Shown in pieces: positions 1-5,181 of a stretch of 5,978 nucleotides of DNA. The stretch spans positions 1 through 5,978 of the forward strand of contig CAMBTF010000119.1 of assembly GCA_945870545.1 (NCBI GenBank), in the 5' to 3' direction. Source of the stretch: Akkermansia muciniphila. GTDB lineage: Bacteria > Verrucomicrobiota > Verrucomicrobiia > Verrucomicrobiales > Akkermansiaceae. Position 1 is the stretch's first letter. Each line of letters starts with the position of its first letter. The notes under the pieces were generated by a model. That model saw only the letters and a list, made by a program, of their open reading frames with translations. It searched no databases and was not told where the DNA came from. The position numbers were made by a program, and so were the translations under genes.

Positions 1-221
1 CCCGCCTTGAGCGCTCGGTCGGCGGCCATCTGGTTCACGATCCCGTCCGCCAGCGGGTCGGAAAACGGCAGCCCCAGTTCGATCACATCCGCTCCGATTT
101 CCGCCAGTGCATGCATGATTTCCAGCGAGAGATCGAAGGTCGGATCTCCCGCCGCCACATAGGCGACAAAGGCTTTTTTGTGGTCGGCTTTCAGGGCTGC
201 GAAGGTATCGGCAAGGCGCAT
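1..221 (-). CDS. trpA: Tryptophan synthase alpha chain, N-terminal part (cut by left window edge)
   Basis: The alpha subunit cleaves indole-3-glycerol phosphate to indole and glyceraldehyde 3-phosphate; indole is passed to TrpB in the cytoplasmic alpha2-beta2 complex, the last step of tryptophan synthesis. About 73 codons are visible, starting [11 protein letters not shown]. The family core follows: [10 protein letters not shown] (residues 18-27, first TIM-barrel strand and loop), then the signature [14 protein letters not shown] (47-60). Both catalytic acids are present: Glu48 and Asp59, equivalent to E. coli Glu49 and Asp60. After the signature the sequence reads GIVNQ where E. coli-type enzymes have GPTIQ. 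The ATG at 221 gives a normal N-terminus for the family; no clear ribosome binding site precedes it. About 70% of the protein lies beyond the left edge, so completeness cannot be judged. The gene is divergent from galM, and trpB would be outside the window. Confidence 0.95.
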   Translation of the reverse strand, partial: MRLADTFAALKADHKKAFVAYVAAGDPTFDLSLEIMHALAEIGADVIELGLPFSDPLADGIVNQMAADRALKA

Positions 222-284
222 GGCCGCGAAGCTAGACCCCAAACCACGGATGGGAAACCTAAATCCGGCGTAGGATAAGTCGAA

Positions 285-353
285 CGGGTTGATCTCATGA
301 TAAGTAACCCGAATCTGGATGCCCCTCTCAGGAGAGGCTCGACAGATAGGGTT
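285..353. repeat. Small inverted repeats in the trpA-galM divergent spacer
   Basis: The 225-base spacer (222-446) between the trpA and galM starts contains several short complementary segments. CGGGTT at 285-290 is complementary to AACCCG at 306-311 (6 bp). AACCC at 306-310 can instead pair with GGGTT at 349-353 (5 bp). Inside that second pairing, CCTCT (324-328) and AGAGG (333-337) form a 5-bp stem with a CAGG loop. The two outer pairings exclude each other. The pairings are weak and may be chance in GC-rich DNA. I see no convincing -35/-10 pair in the spacer on either strand. Confidence 0.3.
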
Positions 354-446
354 CGTGATGACCACGCTGCGCTGCCTCATGAGGCGAAATGCAAGGGCCT
401 TCGGGGCCTCCCGTTTTCCTGCCGGAAGACCCACACCAAGCACACC

Positions 447-1526
447 ATGTCCGTCGAACCACCCGAGGCCGAGATTTTCGGCGAAACTGCTACTGGCGCT
501 CCCGTTGAAGTTTTCACTCTGACCAATAGACACGGCATCAGGCTCCGCGCGATGACCTACGGGGCGATCGTCCTCAGCCTTGAGACGCCGGATCGTTTCG
601 GTAAAAATGCCGACATCGTCCTCGGCTACAACACGCTGGCCGAATACATGCGGGACACGCCTTATTTCGGCGCCGTGTGCGGGCGCTTTTGTAATCGCAT
701 AGCGGGAGGAAAATTCACCCTCGACGGGCAGCAATACACCCTCGCGACCAACAACGAACCCGGAGGAATCAAGTGCTCCTTGCACGGGGGCTTGAAAGGA
801 TTCGACAAGGTGCTTTGGCGCGGCGAGGCGTTCGTGAAAGACGGGGCGCAGGGCGTGAAGTTCAGCTACACGAGCAGGGACGCCGAGGAAGGTTATCCCG
901 GCACGCTCAATCTGAGTGTCACCTATCTGCTCACCGATGACAACGAGTGGTGCATCGATTACGAGGCCACCACCGACAAGGCCACTCCGGTCAATATCAC
1001 CCAGCACAGCTACTTCAACCTCAAGGGCGAAGGGAACGGTGACATCCTAGGACATGAACTCATGCTAAACGCCACCGGCTTCACTCCTGTGTCCAGTGGC
1101 CTGATCCCCACCGGTGAGCTCCGCCAGGTCAAGGGAACGCCGCTCGATTTCACCTCCGCCAAGATCATCGGCGAGCGCGTGAATAGTGAGGACGAACAGA
1201 TGAGATACGCTCGCGGATATGACCACAACTGGGTTCTCGACAATACGTCTGGCGAACTGGTGCTCGCCGCCACCGTATATGAACCCACGAGCGGTCGCAC
1301 CCTTAAGCTCCTAACCACCGAACCGGGTTTGCAATTCTACTCCGGCAATTTCCTCGACGGCAAGCTCACCGGCAAGAGCGGCCAGCCTTACCATTCCCGC
1401 AACGGCTTTTGCCTCGAAAGCCAACGTTACCCGGACTCGCCGAACCAGCCATCGTTCCCCGATGTCATTCTCCGCCCCGGCCAAACTTGGCGGAGCGCGA
1501 CCGTTTTCCAATTTGGTGCCAGGTGA
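447..1526 (+). CDS. galM: Galactose mutarotase (aldose 1-epimerase)
   Basis: Interconverts the alpha and beta anomers of galactose and other aldoses, feeding the Leloir pathway; cytoplasmic, since no signal peptide is visible. The protein has 359 residues, close to the usual 330-380. Family landmarks occur in order: MTYGAIV near residue 37, [16 protein letters not shown] (about 79-94), LHGG with His113, [13 protein letters not shown] with His187, GYDHNWVL with Asp259, [16 protein letters not shown] (about 290-305) and [15 protein letters not shown] with Glu324. In the family one histidine acts as general acid and the glutamate as general base; His113, His187 and Glu324 match these positions. 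The frame is open upstream to an ATG at 297, but those 50 codons ([14 protein letters not shown]...) look neither like the family nor like a signal peptide, so I place the start at 447, where [13 protein letters not shown] runs into the first strand. The ribosome binding site is weak: GGAAG about 18 bases upstream. Confidence 0.95.
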   Translation: MSVEPPEAEIFGETATGAPVEVFTLTNRHGIRLRAMTYGAIVLSLETPDRFGKNADIVLGYNTLAEYMRDTPYFGAVCGRFCNRIAGGKFTLDGQQYTLATNNEPGGIKCSLHGGLKGFDKVLWRGEAFVKDGAQGVKFSYTSRDAEEGYPGTLNLSVTYLLTDDNEWCIDYEATTDKATPVNITQHSYFNLKGEGNGDILGHELMLNATGFTPVSSGLIPTGELRQVKGTPLDFTSAKIIGERVNSEDEQMRYARGYDHNWVLDNTSGELVLAATVYEPTSGRTLKLLTTEPGLQFYSGNFLDGKLTGKSGQPYHSRNGFCLESQRYPDSPNQPSFPDVILRPGQTWRSATVFQFGAR

Positions 1527-1574
1527 ATCCTGTTAGGAGGTCGATCCATCGCCCTCTCCCATGTTTTTCACCAC

Positions 1575-1602
1575 CCATAGACTGGTTGCCAAAAGTCTAT
1601 GG
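1575..1602. terminator. Perfect 9-bp inverted repeat between convergent stop codons, possible bidirectional transcript end
   Basis: CCATAGACT (1575-1583) and AGTCTATGG (1594-1602) are exact reverse complements around a 10-base loop. The hairpin sits in the 91-base gap between the galM stop and the stop of the minus-strand gene ending at 1618, where a terminator for both is expected. No T-run follows the stem on either strand, so it is not a classical intrinsic terminator; an RNA 3'-end stabilising or Rho-assisted role is possible. CCCATAG (1574-1580) can alternatively pair with a second CTATGGG at 1605-1611. Confidence 0.45.
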
Positions 1603-1617
1603 CTCTATGGGATGGCC

Positions 1618-2172
1618 TCACTTGCGGTTGCGGGTCGCCTTTTTCGCGAAGTCCACGGCGGCGATGTCGAACGCGCTGGGATCGTAGCCGGGTTTGGCCC
1701 ACTCGATCTCACCGGCGAGAGCCTGCATGAACTGGAAGGTTCCGCCGAAATCCTCCGGCGGGCAGGCGCGGCCGCCATCGACCATTTGCGGGCCGCCCTC
1801 GCCTTCCTCGCGTTTATCGAAGACGACCTCATGGATCCACTCGTCGGCGAAGTCGTAACGATAAAGCATGCGCATGGGCAGACGTTTGCGCCCGATATAG
1901 TCGGCGACAGTGATCACAGCCTCGTCCTGGAAATCGCCGAGTGTTTGATCTTGGAGACCAACGGGGCCGATCACATCTACGAGGCGCTTGCCCTTGCCGT
2001 GGCGGAACTCGTGGGGGTGCTTATTTTCCCAGCCCATGGCGGCCTGGATGGCATCGCTGAGTTCTAGGAAAGTGACGGCGGAGGAGATGGAAAACACGCG
2101 CCAGACCTTGGGCTGGATCCCATAGGTGAAGACTTTCACCACCACGCGCTCGGCACCGGATTTTTTCGACAT
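1618..2172 (-). CDS. Plasmid pRiA4b ORF-3-like (IS1096 passenger TnpR-like) family protein
   Basis: The function is unknown; this is a widespread, mostly chromosomal bacterial family named after an ORF on plasmid pRiA4b. The 184-residue protein carries the family hallmarks in order: VVVKVFTYGIQPKVWRVF (about residues 10-27), MGWENKHPHEF (46-56), YRYDFADEWIH (104-114, where most members read YDFGD) and ACPPEDFGG (136-144). It ends in a basic tail (KKATRNRK). The ATG at 2172 gives a short N-terminus before the first conserved strand; no Shine-Dalgarno sequence precedes it. It lies 49 bases after the stop of the membrane-anchored gene upstream and may be read on the same transcript. Despite the family's link to IS1096, nothing here (transposase, terminal repeats) suggests the gene is part of a mobile element. 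A 168-codon open frame on the opposite strand over the same DNA is treated as a shadow. Confidence 0.88.
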   Translation of the reverse strand: MSKKSGAERVVVKVFTYGIQPKVWRVFSISSAVTFLELSDAIQAAMGWENKHPHEFRHGKGKRLVDVIGPVGLQDQTLGDFQDEAVITVADYIGRKRLPMRMLYRYDFADEWIHEVVFDKREEGEGGPQMVDGGRACPPEDFGGTFQFMQALAGEIEWAKPGYDPSAFDIAAVDFAKKATRNRK

Positions 2173-2221
2173 GGCGGGAAGCTATAGAAACGGCGGCGGG
2201 GATTCAAATGGAAACGGGAAA

Positions 2222-3106
2222 TCACTCGCCGGAGCGGAGTTGGTCGAGGATCTCAGTGCTCTGGGAGAGGCGTGAGCGGTAAAGTTCGAACTGGGCGGGG
2301 GTGAGAACTTCCTCGAAAAGCTTGGCTTTCTCCTCAGCTTCGACGCGGCGCTTTTCGGCAAGCTTGTCGAGGGCTGCATCGCCGCTGTATTGCGGGGAAA
2401 GCTGCCGGAGGAGGCGGATGGCGTCCTCGGAAAAATTCCTTTCGCTAACCGGGAGGAACGATCCAGTGAGGAGCAAGCGAGCGCTGGAAGGGATGTCCGC
2501 GGAGAGTTGCTTTGCCCGGTCGCGCAACAAATCGAGAGCCAGGGCTCGCTGTTCCGGCATGAGATCGAGTTCGCCGAGTTCCTGCATGTAGGTTTGCTGG
2601 GCGCTGAGCTCGATGCGATTGTCGATCGCCCGGCGCTGCATATCGGCGAAGGCTTTCCGCTGATCGGCGTCGAGCAACGCGAGGATATTTTTCTCTAGGA
2701 GAGCGCCGGCTTCCATGTAGCTGATTTCGGGGGATTTCCCGGTCTCTAACTTTGGCAACGATTCCGCCATGGCTGCTTCGAGGGCTTTCGCTTGGTCGGG
2801 GTTGAGGCCGAGCACCTCGATGAGGCGCATCCATTTCGCGCGATCCGCCCGGGTGGGCTCTCCAGGCACGGTGGCGGTGCCGATGGGTGGGGCATGCGTT
2901 GGGCCGACGGATGAGGGGCGCTCGGGCAGAACACGCTCGGGCGGTGCGTCGGGTGTGCGCGTGGGTGCGGGCGGGCGTGGGGTGGGGGTGTTCTGCCCGG
3001 TCTGCGGGACGAAGCTTTCGAGATCCGTCGAGGCGGATTTGATCAGCCAGCCGAAGGTAAAACCGATGGCGAGCGAGAGGGCGGAGCTGATGAGGATGGT
3101 TTTCAA
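2222..3106 (-). CDS. Membrane-anchored proline-rich protein with repeated L-x-x-x-Q helical motifs, function unknown
   Basis: I do not recognise a named family. The 294-residue protein begins with a short basic start and a hydrophobic segment (residues 4-22, ILISSALSLAIGFTFGWLI), a probable N-terminal membrane anchor. A linker rich in Pro, Thr and Arg follows (about 33-86), then a mostly helical, charged domain, probably on the outer face of the membrane. Four similar motifs recur: LGLNPDQAKALEAAM (99-113), LLDADQRKAFADM (144-156), LDLMPEQRALALDLL (180-194) and VLTPAQFELYRSRL (267-280). They recall the LTxxQ motifs of periplasmic Spy/CpxP-type proteins, and the last recalls the C-terminal LTPEQ-x-x-Y-x-x-R of uncharacterised verrucomicrobial proteins; neither link proves function. 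The start is TTG: no in-frame ATG precedes residue 131 and the frame begins right after rpe. It starts 14 bases after the rpe stop, so co-transcription is likely. Confidence 0.8.
   Translation of the reverse strand: MKTILISSALSLAIGFTFGWLIKSASTDLESFVPQTGQNTPTPRPPAPTRTPDAPPERVLPERPSSVGPTHAPPIGTATVPGEPTRADRAKWMRLIEVLGLNPDQAKALEAAMAESLPKLETGKSPEISYMEAGALLEKNILALLDADQRKAFADMQRRAIDNRIELSAQQTYMQELGELDLMPEQRALALDLLRDRAKQLSADIPSSARLLLTGSFLPVSERNFSEDAIRLLRQLSPQYSGDAALDKLAEKRRVEAEEKAKLFEEVLTPAQFELYRSRLSQSTEILDQLRSGE
2963..2988 (+). other. G-quadruplex-capable G-run cluster
   Basis: Five G-runs lie in 26 bases: 2963-2965, 2969-2971, 2973-2975, 2979-2982 and 2984-2988, with loops of 1-3 bases, satisfying the usual G3+N1-7 pattern with one run to spare. 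The G-rich strand is the template strand of the membrane-anchored protein gene, opposite codons for its Pro/Thr/Arg linker, so the mRNA is C-rich here. It may be only a by-product of proline codons (CCC/CCG), but it could form in single-stranded DNA. Confidence 0.5.
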
Positions 3107-3120
3107 AATAGTAGGATGGG

Positions 3121-3789
3121 TTAGGCTTCGCGGATGGCAGTGATGGCAGCTTTCATGTCCTTCACTCCGAAGGTGGTGGAGCCGGCGACCATGACATTCG
3201 CCCCGGCGGCATAGGCAAGGGAGGCGGTAGCGGTGCTGATCCCTCCATCGACCTCGATGTGATAAGTGAGGCCTTTTTCCTTACGGTAGGCGGCAGCGGC
3301 GGAAACTTTCGGCATGACCGACTCCATGAACGGCTGCCCGCCGAAGCCGGGGACGACGGTCATGCAGAGCAGCAGGTCGATCATCCCGAGGAAAGGGACG
3401 GCCTGCTCGAAAGGGGTAGCGGGATTCAGCGCGAGCCCGGCGAGGCAGCCCGCCTCACGGATGCGCTCCAGGGTTTCTGCGACATCATGCTCCGCCTCGA
3501 CATGGACGGTGATGCAGTCCGAGCCGGCAGCGATGAATCGCGGCAGGTAGTGGTCGGGTCGGGAGATCATCAGGTGCACATCGAGGAAAATGTCGTTCGA
3601 CTCGTGAATTGTCTGAACCATCGCCGGGCCGAAGGAGATATTGTCCACGAAATGACCATCCATCACGTCGAGGTGCAGCCAATCCGCCCCCGCGTTGATG
3701 GCGCGGGTGGTTTCCTCGCCCACTTTCGAGAAATCCGCAGCGAGCAGGGAAGGGGCGATGACACGGTCATGGAAGGTTCTGGCGATCAC
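3121..3789 (-). CDS. rpe: Ribulose-phosphate 3-epimerase
   Basis: Interconverts D-ribulose 5-phosphate and D-xylulose 5-phosphate in the non-oxidative pentose phosphate pathway (also used in the Calvin cycle); a cytoplasmic, metal-dependent TIM-barrel enzyme. With the GTG start at 3789 the protein has 222 residues, close to E. coli Rpe (225). Landmarks: VIAPSLLAADFSK (10-22), WLHLDVMDGHFVDNISFGP (37-55), DVHLMISRPDHY (70-81), MTVVPGFGGQPF (143-154), IEVDGGIS (178-185) and VAGSTTFG (201-208). The expected metal ligands are present: His39, Asp41, His72 and Asp181; Asp41 and Asp181 are the acid/base pair. The PGFGGQ phosphate loop is preceded by Val where Asn is common. The frame is open upstream to 3945, overlapping the cupin gene, but those residues are unlike Rpe and no other usable start lies near; no Shine-Dalgarno sequence is visible. 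The next gene starts 14 bases after its stop. Confidence 0.96.
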   Translation of the reverse strand: MIARTFHDRVIAPSLLAADFSKVGEETTRAINAGADWLHLDVMDGHFVDNISFGPAMVQTIHESNDIFLDVHLMISRPDHYLPRFIAAGSDCITVHVEAEHDVAETLERIREAGCLAGLALNPATPFEQAVPFLGMIDLLLCMTVVPGFGGQPFMESVMPKVSAAAAYRKEKGLTYHIEVDGGISTATASLAYAAGANVMVAGSTTFGVKDMKAAITAIREA

Positions 3790-3813
3790 GCGGACTAGCG
3801 AAGCACGGCGGGG

Positions 3814-3841
3814 CGGGATGGGAAGGAAAATTCGGGATGGG
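3814..3841. repeat. 9-bp direct repeat upstream of rpe
   Basis: CGGGATGGG occurs exactly twice, at 3814-3822 and 3833-3841, with starts 19 bases apart, in the 88-base gap between the cupin gene stop and the rpe start. The spacing is close to two helical turns, so paired protein binding is conceivable. GC-rich low complexity is the simpler explanation. Confidence 0.35.
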
Positions 3842-3853
3842 CGGTAATCCGCC
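3840..3853 (-). terminator. Short GC hairpin after the cupin gene, weak terminator candidate
   Basis: GGCGG (3840-3844) and CCGCC (3849-3853) form a perfect 5-bp stem with a 4-base loop, 25 bases after the cupin gene stop in the direction of transcription. A short T-run appears only about 9 bases past the stem (complement of AAAA at 3827-3830). That is too far for a standard intrinsic terminator, so read-through into rpe remains possible. Confidence 0.25.
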
Positions 3854-3877
3854 GAGGAAGCAAAGTAGCGACAGTTT

Positions 3878-5071
3878 TCACGAGAACAAAGGCCGCAGGC
3901 AGGAAGCCGACAGTGCGGCTTGTATCTCCAGGAAATCATTCTCATCCGTATTTCCTTCCAGTGCGTTTTTCAGCGCCTCGATCAACAACCGGGACTGCTC
4001 CTCGAAGTCGATATAGGGTGTTTCAGGAAAAGCGGCATCCAGCAGGGTGACCCCGAAATCGTTGGGTTCCACAAGCTCTTCCGCCCAGCCTAGGATGGTA
4101 TCGATGGGGGATGACCCGGGAAATCGCCGGGTAACGAGCGCAAAAATATCGGCTCGATTCTGCACGTTGATGAGTAGCGCGAGAAAAAAGCGATGCTCTG
4201 GATTGACGATGAAATGACGCATCTGGGAAATCGTCTCGCGACGGAGACATTCCGCCAGCGTGTCGGGCACACCTAGAGCGAGTTCGCCGTGTTTGTTTTG
4301 AAATGTCGCCAGAACCTCATCCCACTCATTGAGTTCTTTCAGGCGCGGCATGGCGTGGCGAAGCATGTTGAAGCCGCGCTCGAAATCCAAACGACCCATC
4401 ATTTCATTTACATGAGTTCCATAATCCGGATCGTCGATGGTCTCTAGCACGTCGAGCAGTTGCTTGCGACGGGCTGTCAGGGAATCCGCGTGGAGCGGAT
4501 TGATCGCGATGTGGGGTGGTAGGTAATTGTATTGCGGCCCCGTGCCGGGATCGTGATGGGTGCGGATCACCACGGTGATGGACGGGGTATCGAGGTGGAA
4601 AAGCGAGTGAATGCAGTCCCGGCCGGATGTGATGGGAACCGTGCGCCCAGTTTCTAACAACTCGATCCGCTTCACGCGGAGATCGCCGGTGCGGATGTGC
4701 GGAGTGACGGAACGTGCGTCCACGAAATCGAATTCCGAATGCACGCTGGAACCTCCCATCACATGGAATGCTCCGGAAAACTCGTGCTGATGGATTTCCG
4801 TAGTCCCCTCCAGCCAGAACAGGATCTGAATATAAAACCGCGTATCGTTGAACGCAATCAACTCAGGCTGTCCGAAGCTAGATTCGCTTTGGAAAGGTTG
4901 GTCGTCGCTGAATAGGAACTCATGAATCAGCTCCTCGATATCGATGTTTTCCGACGGCGGAGCCTCCTCGATCGCGGTGCGGGTCAGTTCGGGGAAAACC
5001 GCGAGCGAGAAATTCTGCTCCCGCCACCGTTCCAAAACCGTCCGGCCAAGCTTTTCAAAATAGCAATTCAT
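3878..5071 (-). CDS. Uncharacterised protein with N-terminal cupin-like domain and helical C-terminal half
   Basis: I cannot name this 397-residue protein. The N-terminal half looks like a cupin beta-barrel. FYIQILFWLEGTTEIHQH (79-96) leads into a His-x-His pair (His94, His96), followed by FSGAFHVMGGSSVHSEFDF (98-116), a turn with GDLRV (129-133), and RDCIHSLFHLDTPSITVVIRTHHDPG (151-176), resembling the second cupin motif with His155 or His159. His94, His96 and one of these could form a three-histidine metal site as in cysteine dioxygenase-type cupins; the usual Glu of cupin motif 1 is not evident. The rest (about 195-397) is predicted mainly helical, with no recognised motif. No signal peptide or membrane segment is visible, so it is probably cytoplasmic. 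The ATG at 5071 has AGGA nine bases upstream, the best ribosome binding site in the window. rpe follows after 88 bases. A metal-dependent oxygenase or small-molecule sensor is possible; neither is shown. Confidence 0.8.
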   Translation of the reverse strand: MNCYFEKLGRTVLERWREQNFSLAVFPELTRTAIEEAPPSENIDIEELIHEFLFSDDQPFQSESSFGQPELIAFNDTRFYIQILFWLEGTTEIHQHEFSGAFHVMGGSSVHSEFDFVDARSVTPHIRTGDLRVKRIELLETGRTVPITSGRDCIHSLFHLDTPSITVVIRTHHDPGTGPQYNYLPPHIAINPLHADSLTARRKQLLDVLETIDDPDYGTHVNEMMGRLDFERGFNMLRHAMPRLKELNEWDEVLATFQNKHGELALGVPDTLAECLRRETISQMRHFIVNPEHRFFLALLINVQNRADIFALVTRRFPGSSPIDTILGWAEELVEPNDFGVTLLDAAFPETPYIDFEEQSRLLIEALKNALEGNTDENDFLEIQAALSASCLRPLFS

Positions 5072-5072
5072 G

Positions 5073-5091
5073 TGGACTCATCCTGCGTCCA
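5073..5091 (-). promoter_or_regulatory. Leader hairpin presenting the ribosome binding site of the cupin gene
   Basis: In the mRNA sense, UGGAC (complement of 5087-5091) pairs with GUCCA (complement of 5073-5077), 5 bp around a 9-base loop, GCAGGAUGA. The loop contains the AGGA ribosome binding site and the stem ends one base before the AUG. It could modulate translation by exposing or occluding the site; a 5-bp stem is only marginally stable. Confidence 0.35.
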
Positions 5092-5120
5092 ACCCACACC
5101 CAGGCACAAGGTGATTCTTC

Positions 5121-5145
5121 TTATTAACTGCCAGGCATACAATAA
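5121..5145. promoter_or_regulatory. Interrupted 25-bp dyad, candidate operator between divergent genes
   Basis: The sequence reads TTATT-N3-TGCC-A-GGCA-N3-AATAA, symmetric about base 5133, with 9 of 12 positions matched on each arm. It lies in the 110-base spacer between the cupin gene (minus) and the transposase-like gene (plus). The layout of two short half-sites per arm is typical of a dimeric regulator's site. TACAAT at 5138-5143 could be a -10 box for the plus-strand gene, with a poor -35 (TTCTTC, 5115-5120, 17-base spacer); if so, the dyad would overlap the promoter. Confidence 0.4.
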
Positions 5146-5181
5146 TCTTGCGCATGCTTTTTGGGCTGGTAGAGTTTCGTC

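Noticed and set aside
1561..2067. 168-codon open frame on the plus strand, antisense to the pRiA4b-like gene
   Set aside because: The minus strand over the same DNA encodes clear family motifs (YRYDFADEWIH, ACPPEDFGG). The plus-strand product has no recognisable motif and is explained by GC-rich codon bias.
1618..2172. Evidence of a plasmid or IS1096-type element because of the pRiA4b/TnpR-like family name
   Set aside because: The family name is historical. No transposase, terminal inverted repeats or plasmid functions flank this gene, and its composition matches the neighbours.
2919..2942. Repeated CGCTCGGGC at 2919-2927 and 2934-2942
   Set aside because: The 15-base spacing is in frame and corresponds to a repeated Pro-Glu-Arg in the proline-rich linker, so it is coding low complexity rather than a regulatory repeat.
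2769..3143. 124-codon plus-strand frame across the proline-rich linker region
   Set aside because: Its Gly/Val/Arg-rich composition is the complement of proline-rich codons, and it crosses the gene boundary with rpe.
3259..3798. 179-codon open frame on the plus strand, antisense to rpe
   Set aside because: It mirrors the well-supported rpe gene; the product is rich in Glu/Asp/Arg/His as expected for a reverse-complement shadow and resembles no family.
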